Origin: JAUIBE01 sp035267185
GTDB lineage: Bacteria; Pseudomonadota; Gammaproteobacteria; Xanthomonadales; SZUA-36
Reading direction: 5' to 3'
Assembly: GCA_035267185.1 (NCBI GenBank)
Contig: DATFLY010000115.1
Location: forward strand, 1 to 5,162
Length of the DNA stretch: 5,162 bases
Shown: positions 1-4,889 of the stretch, in pieces
Position numbering within the stretch: the stretch's first letter is position 1
Layout: every line of letters begins with the position of its first letter
Made by a program: the position numbers and the translations under genes
Notes under the pieces: model-generated
What the model saw: only the letters and a program-made list of their open reading frames with translations
Databases searched by the model: none
What the model was told of the DNA's origin: nothing

Positions 1-1
1 A

Positions 2-58
2 GGAATAGGTGGAGACGATACGCTGATCCTGAAAGATTCGTTTGAAGGTGATGACTAA
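2..58 (+). CDS. C-terminal tail of an unidentified protein (5' end outside window)
   Basis: The frame beginning at base 2 reads 18 codons, GIGGDDTLILKDSFEGDD, and stops at TAA 56-58. The Gly/Asp-rich start followed by a short hydrophobic strand (TLIL) resembles the C-terminal end of RTX or hemolysin-type calcium-binding repeat proteins, but 18 residues are too few to assign a family. Another frame starting at base 1 also stays open for 14 codons, so the reading frame itself is not certain. No terminator with a T-run follows the stop. Confidence 0.35.
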   Translation, partial: GIGGDDTLILKDSFEGDD

Positions 59-454
59 ATCGGCAGATGCGATGCGGCCTAGAATCATGGGTCGCTACCC
101 TTACCTGCCAATTCTGCAATAGAAACAGCGAGCATCACAGCCTGCTGGTATTCCCAGGATGGTTCGGCAACGTGTCCGCGCATAGGAAAAATGAAGCATG
201 TGTGGTGCTTTTTAAGCAAGTATCTCTAAATGGTGCCGGCGGGTCAGGCTGTTCTTTGACTATGTGAAATTTACCCGGTTTGCGACTGGACCTACAGTCC
301 GGGGGCAATTGTGTCTGCGAAACCCTACGAACATAGGGGTCAAATCCAATTTTCTGCATGTCCGCTCTTGGCCGAAAGCGGACGATTCAAAAGGGTCTAC
401 TTTCGGCCAATAGCAGACGTCAGTAGGCCTGATCTCGGGACCACAAATCTAAAT
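59..454. other. Non-coding intergenic stretch
   Basis: About 400 bases without a convincing gene; the open frames at 67-267 (+) and 135-359 (-) overlap each other, have no ribosome binding site and resemble no family I know. The stretch holds a small hairpin at 274-303 (CCCG 274-277 with CGGG 300-303, and GACTG 284-288 with CAGTC 295-299, separated by a 5' bulge). At 227-239 it holds TAAATGGTGCCGG, the exact reverse complement of 1685-1697 at the decayed tRNA end. The inverted palindrome pair at 360-418 completes it. The neighbouring genes converge here, so both transcripts should end in this stretch. Confidence 0.6.
360..418. repeat. REPIN-like pair of inverted 24-bp palindromes; possible transcript end
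   Basis: Unit 1 (360-383) is a hairpin with stem GTCCGCT/AGCGGAC around the loop CTTGGCCGAA. Unit 2 (395-418) is an inverted relative with stem GTCTACT/AGCAGAC (one mismatch) around TTCGGCCAAT. The two units also pair with each other: 360-377 matches the reverse complement of 401-418 at 16 of 18 positions, leaving a 23-base loop. This paired, inverted arrangement resembles REP/BIME or REPIN elements. It lies 37 bases past the hydrolase stop, where a strong hairpin could end or stabilise that transcript, although there is no T-run typical of an intrinsic terminator. A third related copy is at 1484-1507. Confidence 0.7.
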
Positions 455-1378
455 TCAATTCTTTAGATAGCGATCAAACCAATCTACCAGCGGGCCAAAA
501 TAGTCAGGTGAATCGGGTCCGGAGACTATTGACATTCCATGACCTCCGCCGGGCATTCGAATTAGTTCGACGTCGACGTTCTCTTGCTCCAATGCTTCCT
601 TAAAAACCTCGCTCTGGGAGAATGGCACAATGGTGTCCTGGTCCCCATGTATGAGCAGGACAGGGGGATCATCGTCGGTCACATACGATATTGGAGATGC
701 GGCGCGATATATCCGTTCTTCTTCTGAATCAGGGTTTCGCTCTAGATGTTGGTTCGTCAACCTGTGCTGGAAAAGGTCAGTGTAAGGACTGCCACTGCGC
801 GCGATTCTCACGAAATCGGTTGACGGATATAATGCTGCAACTGTCTGAACTTTGGCGCTTACCCGATTTACTTCGCTAGGGTCATCCAACTGGCCCTCGT
901 TGTCCATGACAGCCAGCAACAGTGCGAGCTGCCCTCCAGAAGAGCCTCCTAATGCACCAATGCGGTCCGGATTTATCCTGAATCGAGCGGCGTTGTAACG
1001 CACGAACCGCACCGCGCGTTGCGCATCTTCCACTGGAGCTGGGTAAAAATGATTAGGTGCCGCCCGGTGATTAATCGAAAATACGGTGTAGCCAGCTTCC
1101 AGCAACGCCTGTCCACCAAGATGAGTCCTGTTCATCCCCCTTTTAAGCGGGACGGCATCCGGACTCATTGGCGCAGTCCACCCGCTTCCAGGAATAAACA
1201 CAATCCCATAACCATTTGCGATATCTGGATAGTGCACATCCATCAACAATGCGAGACCGGAGTGCATTTCATAAATAACGTTCGATTCCACGCTCGATTC
1301 GGCATTTGAAATACCGGGTAGCGCAACGTGAGAAAGAACTACAGCCAACAATACCATCGAGCGACTTTCACTTCTCAT
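455..1378 (-). CDS. Secreted alpha/beta-hydrolase (BD-FAE/acyl-esterase-like)
   Basis: The 307-residue protein starts with a signal peptide: charged MRSESR, a hydrophobic core around 8-20 and a likely cut after Ser-Asn-Ala26. It should act in the periplasm or outside the cell. The rest is one alpha/beta-hydrolase domain of the esterase/lipase/DAP2 type. The nucleophile elbow GGSSGG gives Ser146, HGDQDTIVP gives Asp248 and PGGGHG gives His280, a complete triad in the usual order. The oxyanion-hole loop reads IPGSGW (62-67) where relatives usually have HGGGW, so the usual His is absent. Carboxylester hydrolysis is the most likely activity; the substrate cannot be told. The ATG follows a clear AAAGGAG seven bases upstream, which fixes the start. 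The gene stands alone on the minus strand and is bracketed by related palindromic repeats at 360-418 and 1484-1507. A peptidase-type activity is a less likely alternative. Confidence 0.85.
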   Translation of the reverse strand: MRSESRSMVLLAVVLSHVALPGISNAESSVESNVIYEMHSGLALLMDVHYPDIANGYGIVFIPGSGWTAPMSPDAVPLKRGMNRTHLGGQALLEAGYTVFSINHRAAPNHFYPAPVEDAQRAVRFVRYNAARFRINPDRIGALGGSSGGQLALLLAVMDNEGQLDDPSEVNRVSAKVQTVAALYPSTDFVRIARSGSPYTDLFQHRLTNQHLERNPDSEEERIYRAASPISYVTDDDPPVLLIHGDQDTIVPFSQSEVFKEALEQENVDVELIRMPGGGHGMSIVSGPDSPDYFGPLVDWFDRYLKN

Positions 1379-1385
1379 AGCTTCG

Positions 1386-1392
1386 CTCCTTT
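1386..1392 (-). promoter_or_regulatory. Ribosome binding site of the hydrolase gene
   Basis: On the minus strand this reads AAAGGAG, seven bases before the ATG at 1378. It is the only strong Shine-Dalgarno sequence in the window at ideal spacing and decides the hydrolase start. Confidence 0.85.
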
Positions 1393-1483
1393 GCGAATGT
1401 CTTGTTTCACATGGTTATTCTCGAGATTATGCTTTGGCCACTTTGGGTCATTTCCAAAACCTTAACAAGTGTTCCAGCTCATT

Positions 1484-1507
1484 GTCCGTTCCTGGCCGAA
1501 AGCGGAC
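1484..1507 (+). repeat. Third copy of the 24-bp palindromic repeat
   Basis: Stem GTCCGTT/AGCGGAC (one G-T type mismatch) flanks the loop CCTGGCCGAA. It matches unit 1 at 360-383 in 22 of 24 positions and in the same orientation; a matching T precedes both. It sits upstream of the hydrolase gene, so that gene is bracketed by relatives of one repeat. A weaker echo (GTCCGTT...TTGGCC, about 1518-1534) follows it, but no clear inverted partner unit is present. Confidence 0.65.
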
Positions 1508-1563
1508 ATCCGAGCACGTCCGTTTGGATTGGCCTTTCGAAATGGAAAATATCTGATCAAAAT

Positions 1564-1582
1564 TTGCAAAGATCTTGCAAAG
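1564..1582 (+). repeat. Two TTGCAAAG direct repeats, one helical turn apart
   Basis: TTGCAAAG occurs at 1564-1571 and again at 1575-1582, an 11-base period that places both on the same face of the helix. A longer form, AATTTGCAA, occurs at 1561-1569 and again beyond the tRNA end at 1714-1722. Spacing and position next to a tRNA 3' end would suit arm-type integrase or excisionase sites; this role is inference only, since no integrase gene is in the window. Confidence 0.45.
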
Positions 1583-1603
1583 TTCAGAATCGCGCTTGCA
1601 TCT

Positions 1604-1645
1604 TTTTGAATATAAGCGCTTTTTGTAGACGCACTATATTCAAAA
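1604..1645. repeat. 11-bp perfect inverted repeat ending in the anticodon loop
   Basis: TTTTGAATATA (1604-1614) and TATATTCAAAA (1635-1645) are perfect reverse complements separated by 20 bases. The right arm ends with the anticodon loop TTCAAAA of the tRNA-Leu remnant and replaces the expected 5' strand of the anticodon stem (CTATA present; CCGGA would pair with TCCGG). The loss of pairing in the tRNA therefore coincides with the gain of this inverted repeat. Confidence 0.6.
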
Positions 1646-1693
1646 TCCGGTTCTGGAAACAGAGTGAGAGTTCGAGTCTCTCCTCCGGCACCA
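1625..1693 (+). pseudogene. Decayed tRNA-Leu(CAA), 3' portion retained
   Basis: From the D-loop segment GTAGACGCA (1625-1633) onward the sequence follows a bacterial class II leucine tRNA. It has anticodon loop TTCAAAA (1639-1645, anticodon CAA), anticodon 3' stem TCCGG, a long variable arm with stem TCTG/CAGA, a T arm GAGAG-TTCGAGT-CTCTC (1666-1682), acceptor strand CTCCGGC (1683-1689), discriminator A and encoded CCA (1691-1693). The matching 5' acceptor strand GCCGGAG and D-stem are missing; AT-rich sequence stands in their place. The 5' strand of the anticodon stem is CTATA and pairs poorly. It should not form a working tRNA. The form suits the tRNA-derived half of an attachment site, or a tRNA broken by insertion, but simple decay is also possible. 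Confidence 0.75.
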
Positions 1694-1740
1694 TTTACTT
1701 AGTCCGTTGTTTTAATTTGCAAGCACCAGAACCCGGATTT
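1643..1740. repeat. Inverted repeat spanning the tRNA remnant's 3' half
   Basis: AAATCCGGTTCTGG (1643-1656), covering anticodon stem and variable arm, is the reverse complement of CCAGAACCCGGATTT (1726-1740) apart from one extra base. The arms are about 70 bases apart and enclose the T arm and CCA end. The downstream arm lies 11 bases past the stop of the leftward NTF2-like gene. It may be a piece of an older inverted tRNA copy or part of a recombination site; a transcript-end hairpin is less likely given the loop length. Confidence 0.55.
1676..1693 (+). repeat. att-like direct repeat, left copy (tRNA-Leu 3' end)
   Basis: GTCTCTCCTCCGGCACCA, the 3' end of the tRNA-Leu remnant, recurs at 3211-3228 with a single mismatch in the same orientation. 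The two copies are 1,535 bases apart and enclose exactly two leftward genes. Duplication of a tRNA 3' end at both borders of a DNA segment is the hallmark of integration by a tyrosine recombinase, which is why this is flagged as a possible attachment site. Confidence 0.5.
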
Positions 1741-1750
1741 CCCCGGCAAA

Positions 1751-2236
1751 TTATGGCGTTCGGGGATACTCACCCCGGTACAATTCACTGAACGAGGTTC
1801 GATAAAAGGTCCATTTTCCTTCATGTTTTTTCATGATTGACGCGAAATAACCTTTGAACATGGATTGTGAACCATCGGGATGGACAAAATGCTCTTCCTG
1901 GATGTGTCTGAAATAAGCAACATCACCAAGTATGTCAATACTGATCGGTTGGACTTCAGAAAAGTTGGCGTAGTTTCCATCTTCAAACCAACCTCTGACG
2001 CCCCCAAGGAATTGCTCACGCGTTGTCAATATCCCTTCTTCGCCCTGCATGTACCAATTGGTGTAGTCCGGATGGAACAACTCTGTGTATGCCTCGAACC
2101 CGGCTTCTTTTAGCACCAATGGAACCCACCGGTTGAGTTCGATGATCTCAAGCTCGTCCTTTGAGTAATCGTCTGCGATGGCAAAGCTGCTGGATAACAA
2201 AATCAGCGCAGCAAGAATCGTTATTTTAAGTTTCAT
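1751..2236 (-). CDS. Exported NTF2/SnoaL-like (DUF4440-type) small protein
   Basis: The protein has 161 residues from the chosen ATG. A signal peptide (MKLKIT, hydrophobic AALILL, Ser-Ser-Ser, cut after Ala-Ile-Ala) leads to a single compact domain whose pattern suggests the NTF2/SnoaL cone fold: a helix with an FxAYTELFHPDYTNW segment, a GWFEDGNYANF helix, then strands ending in GKWTFYRTSFSELY. This fold serves as a ligand pocket in isomerases, cyclases and binding proteins; no catalytic set is recognisable, so no function is assigned. An ATG two codons earlier (2242) abuts the AGGA directly, while the ATG at 2236 has six bases between them, so 2236 is preferred. The gene follows the DUF6090-like gene in the same direction with a 60-base gap, so the two are probably co-transcribed. 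Confidence 0.7.
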   Translation of the reverse strand: MKLKITILAALILLSSSFAIADDYSKDELEIIELNRWVPLVLKEAGFEAYTELFHPDYTNWYMQGEEGILTTREQFLGGVRGWFEDGNYANFSEVQPISIDILGDVAYFRHIQEEHFVHPDGSQSMFKGYFASIMKKHEGKWTFYRTSFSELYRGEYPRTP

Positions 2237-2269
2237 ATTCATTCCTGATGGTGACTGACCCGGTTTCAG

Positions 2270-2287
2270 GCATATCCCGGATATTGC
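2270..2287. repeat. Short imperfect palindrome between the two leftward genes
   Basis: GCATATCCCGGATATTGC contains ATATCC and GGATAT around one C, extended by GC/GC with a one-base bulge. It lies in the 60-base gap between the DUF6090-like and NTF2-like genes. It lacks a T-run on either strand, so it is not an obvious terminator; an operator or RNA-processing hairpin is possible. Confidence 0.35.
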
Positions 2288-2296
2288 TTCCGCCCC

Positions 2297-3052
2297 TTAT
2301 CCGGCCTCGGCCAATGTTTCATTGGTTTTCAGCACTTTATCCAGAGTCGACTTTACGCGCTCAAAATTCGCGAGATTTCTATCCAGCCAATCAATGTTGA
2401 CGTAGCTCATACGCTGGAGATCTGACAGCCTGGCCTGTAACACTTTGTCCTGACAGGCAGCCTCGAAATCAAACTCCAGCTGGTGCCAGCTGATGTTGCT
2501 GAACCCGTCTATCGGGCCTTCCAGCCAAAAGATCACCTTGTTGGTGATGTAGTCGCGATTTTGAGCGCCACGGCCTTGAAGCGCCGGCCAAACTCTCGCC
2601 TGGTATTCGTTTTCACGAACAGTCTCATTGATCGCATCGCGCAGTTCATCGTTTTTCAACAGCAACAAGCGACCGGAAGCACGAAGTTCTTCCAGGGTTC
2701 CACTGACAAATTGCGCGGGAATGAGTTTTGCCATGTGAAAGAAACCGTTGGCAAAATCGTCTCTTTGATCTTCAGGCAGCAAACAATTCTTGAGGCTATC
2801 AACCACCACAGTCAGATTGCGGAGATTCGAGCTGACGAAGTCCCGGGTGCGCAGAGTTCCTGCAACGGAGAGCGAAAAATCATCATTTAGCCGATGCAGG
2901 TAGTCAGAGGTCAGTCTCTCGTCGCGCTGATTCTCATACCATCCCTGGACCTGGATACCCATAAAAACGCCGAGCACAACGATCAGGAAATCAATCACGA
3001 CTGCTGTCCAGTTTTGTTCCGTTACATGCTGAATGACGCGTCGCAGAAGCAT
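2297..3052 (-). CDS. DUF6090-like single-pass membrane protein
   Basis: The 251-residue protein begins MLLRRVIQHVTEQNWTAVVI, a charged, amphipathic start followed by one strong membrane segment at about 16-38 (AVVIDFLIVVLGVFMGIQVQGW). The rest is a soluble, mostly helical domain rich in Glu, Asp, Arg and Leu with likely coiled-coil character (about 43-90 and 205-245). This build, including the N-terminal RRVIxHVxxQNW followed by a DFxIVVxGVFxGIQV segment, matches the DUF6090 family as I recall it, common in marine gammaproteobacteria and without a known role. The conserved N-terminus supports the ATG at 3052, although no ribosome binding site is visible in front of it (TGGAACCACC). It is the first gene of a likely two-gene leftward unit with the NTF2-like gene. 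Both lie inside the tRNA-end repeats at 1676-1693 and 3211-3228. Confidence 0.75.
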   Translation of the reverse strand: MLLRRVIQHVTEQNWTAVVIDFLIVVLGVFMGIQVQGWYENQRDERLTSDYLHRLNDDFSLSVAGTLRTRDFVSSNLRNLTVVVDSLKNCLLPEDQRDDFANGFFHMAKLIPAQFVSGTLEELRASGRLLLLKNDELRDAINETVRENEYQARVWPALQGRGAQNRDYITNKVIFWLEGPIDGFSNISWHQLEFDFEAACQDKVLQARLSDLQRMSYVNIDWLDRNLANFERVKSTLDKVLKTNETLAEAG

Positions 3053-3372
3053 GGTGGTTCCATGGCACGGGTTGAGCCAAATAGTACAAGAGGTTGCCCC
3101 AGTTTTGTGGACATTCGTTATTGAAAGTCCACGATCGGAACAGATTTACAAAATCCTCGGGGTCAGCGTATTTAGTCCGGCATATCAATTACTCCGCTTT
3201 TTGGAATCAGGTCTGTCCTCCGGCACCAAAAACACCCAGATGAGTTATGAAAGCCCTGGGCATATATAAAGATCATTCGGTTTGGAGTCATTAACTGTTT
3301 GGCTCGAACTGGATTTGCAGGCTGGTCGTAGTAAGCTAATTGCTGCTTCTGACTTCATTGGTTCCTGCACCC
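3053..3372. other. Divergent intergenic region with att-like site, upstream of soxB
   Basis: These 320 bases lie between the starts of the leftward DUF6090-like gene and the rightward sox operon and should carry promoters for both. The open frames here overlap on both strands and lack recognisable products; a 15-codon frame at 3247-3294 has no ribosome binding site. The second tRNA-end repeat lies at 3211-3228, and an AT-rich TATATAAA follows at 3263-3270, a possible -10 region for the sox genes but without a convincing -35 element. A stop codon at 3337-3339 closes the soxB frame on its 5' side. Confidence 0.55.
3211..3228 (+). repeat. att-like direct repeat, right copy of the tRNA-Leu 3' end
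   Basis: GTCTGTCCTCCGGCACCA matches 1676-1693 at 17 of 18 positions, the difference lying in the T-stem strand (CTGTC against CTCTC). It contains the full acceptor strand CTCCGGC, discriminator A and CCA, but the preceding bases do not form a T arm. It cannot be a tRNA gene by itself. As a remnant it marks the right edge of the segment carrying the two leftward genes, about 145 bases before the first plausible soxB start. Confidence 0.5.
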
Positions 3373-4614
3373 TTGGGTTACTCCGGTCTCAACCTGCTGA
3401 AAAACGCCTTCTCAGGCCATCGCAACTGGCCACGTGTTTGGCGCGACCCGGAGCCAAAGAAGCACTACGATGTGGTGATTGTCGGCGGCGGCGGGCATGG
3501 GCTTGCAACGGCTTATTACCTTGCCAGGAATCACGGCATCAAAAACGTTGCGGTGCTGGAGAAGGGTTGGCTGGGCGGTGGCAACACCGGGCGAAACACC
3601 CAGGTCAGCCGCTCCAACTATTTCTATCCTGAAAGTGGCGCTTTTTACGAGCACTCACTCAGGCTTTTCGAAAACCTGTCGCAGGAACTGAATTTCAACC
3701 TGATGTTTTCTCAACGGGGAATTCTCGCGCTGTGTCACTCACAGCACGAGATGGAACTGGCACGTCGCTGGGCCAATGCGATTCACCTGAACGGGATCGA
3801 TTCGCGGATGCTGAGCCGCGAAGAAATCAAACAACGCATTCCCGAACTCAACCTGGATTGCCGGTTTCCGGTGTGGGGCGGCTTTGTCCAGGAACGCGGC
3901 GGGATCTCGCGTCATGACGCTGTCGCCTGGGGATATGCACGCGCGGCTTCTGGTCTGGGCGTCGATATCATTCAGCGCTGTGAAGTGACCGGAATGGAAA
4001 CTTCCGATAGCCAGGTCCTTTCTGTCGAAACCAATCGCGGCACAATTTCAGCAGATCGGTTCGCGTTATGTGTTGCCGGTCACTCAAGCCAGCTTGCAGC
4101 CATGGCCGGTTTGAAGCTACCGATCTACAGCATTCCGCTCCAGGCGATGGTGACTGAGCCGGTCAGGCCCATTTTCAATACCGTCATGCTCTCAGCACGC
4201 ATTCATGTTTATGTCAGCCAGTCTGACCGGGGTGAAATTATTGTTGGTGGAGGCGCAGATACCTACGCATCGTTTGCCCAACGCGGCAGCGCTCAGGTTC
4301 ATTGGGACAATTACTCGGCGATGGTTGAGCTGCTGCCGATCTTCGGACGACTGCGCATGATGCGGCAATGGGCTGGTGTATGTGACATGGCACCGGATGT
4401 CAGCCCGATTGTTGGCAAGACATCTGTTGAAAATCTCTTTATTTCAACCGGATGGGGCACAGGTGGTTACAAGGCCATTCCAGCCGGTGGCGATACCCTG
4501 GCCGATACCATCGCCAACGATGAAACACATGAACTATTACAGCCTTTTGGTTTCGACCGATTTGAATCCGGCGCACTGATCGATGAGGGCGCTGCTGCCG
4601 GGGTAGCACACTAG
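3373..4614 (+). CDS. soxB: Sarcosine oxidase, beta subunit
   Basis: This is the flavin subunit of heterotetrameric sarcosine oxidase, which oxidises sarcosine to glycine and feeds the methyl group to tetrahydrofolate with hydrogen peroxide release. Counting from the TTG at 3373 (413 residues, usual family length), YDVVIVGGGGHGLATAYYLA (32-51) is the FAD-binding Rossmann motif. GNTGRNT follows at 70-76, and RHDAVAWGYAR carries His181, the equivalent of the histidine that binds FMN covalently. GWGTGGYK ends in Lys367, matching corynebacterial Lys358, implicated in oxygen use. The C-terminal GALIDEGAAAGVAH is typical. There is no ATG or GTG start: the frame is closed by TAA at 3337 and offers only TTG at 3340, 3358 or 3373. 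The last is chosen because GYS then aligns with the family start MxxYS. No ribosome binding site precedes any of them. The stop overlaps soxD by one base. Confidence 0.9.
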   Translation: MGYSGLNLLKNAFSGHRNWPRVWRDPEPKKHYDVVIVGGGGHGLATAYYLARNHGIKNVAVLEKGWLGGGNTGRNTQVSRSNYFYPESGAFYEHSLRLFENLSQELNFNLMFSQRGILALCHSQHEMELARRWANAIHLNGIDSRMLSREEIKQRIPELNLDCRFPVWGGFVQERGGISRHDAVAWGYARAASGLGVDIIQRCEVTGMETSDSQVLSVETNRGTISADRFALCVAGHSSQLAAMAGLKLPIYSIPLQAMVTEPVRPIFNTVMLSARIHVYVSQSDRGEIIVGGGADTYASFAQRGSAQVHWDNYSAMVELLPIFGRLRMMRQWAGVCDMAPDVSPIVGKTSVENLFISTGWGTGGYKAIPAGGDTLADTIANDETHELLQPFGFDRFESGALIDEGAAAGVAH

Positions 4615-4889
4615 TGCTTCGCATCCCCTGCCCTTACTGCGGCGTCCGCGACCAGGATGAGTTCCGCTACGGTGGCGAAGCACCCATCATCAGGCCAGCT
4701 GATCCCGACAAAGCCAGCGACAAGGAATGGGCTGATTACCTTTTCTACCGCGAAAACACCAAGGGTGCTCACCTAGAACGCTGGCTGCACACTTACGGCT
4801 GTAAACAGTGGTTCCTGATCGAGCGTGACACCCTGACACACGCAATCACCCAGGTCAGGCTGATGGACGGGGTATCAGGAGATGGCTGA
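4614..4889 (+). CDS. soxD: Sarcosine oxidase, delta subunit
   Basis: This 91-residue protein is the small zinc-binding subunit of heterotetrameric sarcosine oxidase. CPYCG near the N-terminus supplies Cys6 and Cys9, and LHTYGC supplies His59 and Cys63, the same four positions that bind zinc in the corynebacterial enzyme as I recall it. The segment RDQDEFRYGGEAPIIRP and the YLFYRENTKGAHLERWLH stretch are characteristic of the family. The start is GTG at 4614, which overlaps the soxB stop (TAGTG), and the TGA overlaps the soxA start by eight bases, so translation of all three is probably coupled. No strong ribosome binding site of its own is visible, which suits re-initiation by ribosomes ending soxB. 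The length is usual for the family. Confidence 0.95.
   Translation: MLRIPCPYCGVRDQDEFRYGGEAPIIRPADPDKASDKEWADYLFYRENTKGAHLERWLHTYGCKQWFLIERDTLTHAITQVRLMDGVSGDG
4877..4881 (+). promoter_or_regulatory. AGGAG abutting the soxA start
   Basis: AGGAG lies directly against the soxA ATG with no spacer, closer than an efficient Shine-Dalgarno sequence normally sits. Translation of soxA therefore probably depends on coupling through the eight-base overlap with soxD. There is no better-placed start nearby; the next in-frame candidate, a TTG 13 codons in, would remove residues that fit the family start. Confidence 0.45.

Larger units (their letters stand above)
1379..1750. other. Non-coding, repeat-rich stretch with decayed tRNA
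   Basis: These 372 bases separate the hydrolase from the NTF2-like gene. The open frame at 1402-1791 (+) runs across the tRNA remnant and into the next gene and is not credible. From left to right the stretch contains the hydrolase ribosome binding site, a palindrome copy (1484-1507), two TTGCAAAG repeats (1564-1582), an 11-bp inverted repeat (1604-1645), the tRNA-Leu remnant (1625-1693) and the second arm of another inverted repeat (1726-1740). The hydrolase promoter should also lie here; the only -10-like hexamer I see on the minus strand (CATAAT, complement of 1426-1431) has no well-placed -35 partner. Confidence 0.6.

Noticed and set aside
135..359. Leftward 74-codon open frame in the left intergenic region
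   Set aside because: Unusual composition, no ribosome binding site, overlaps another open frame on the plus strand and contains part of the tRNA-end-like match; no recognisable domain.
1426..1431. Sigma-70 promoter for the hydrolase
   Set aside because: CATAAT on the minus strand is a fair -10 match, but the nearest -35-like hexamer (TTGGAA) is about 20 bases away, so support is too weak to list.
360..1507. Integron cassette with attC sites around the hydrolase
   Set aside because: The palindromes lack the GTTRRRY/RYYYAAC ends expected of attC, and no integrase gene is present.
1484..1582. CRISPR array
   Set aside because: Repeats are few, of different types and not regularly spaced, and there are no cas genes.
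1606..1693. Complete functional tRNA-Leu gene
   Set aside because: No GCCGGAG acceptor 5' strand or D-stem precedes the D loop, and the anticodon stem 5' strand CTATA pairs poorly with TCCGG.
1402..1791. Rightward 129-codon open frame
   Set aside because: It crosses the tRNA remnant and several repeats, overlaps the NTF2-like gene, has no ribosome binding site and resembles no family.
3247..3294. 15-codon leader peptide ahead of soxB
   Set aside because: No ribosome binding site, no run of regulatory codons and no attenuator-like hairpin after it.
3282..3632. Rightward 116-codon open frame starting at TTG
   Set aside because: It overlaps the well-supported soxB frame and its second half is a frame-shifted reading of soxB.
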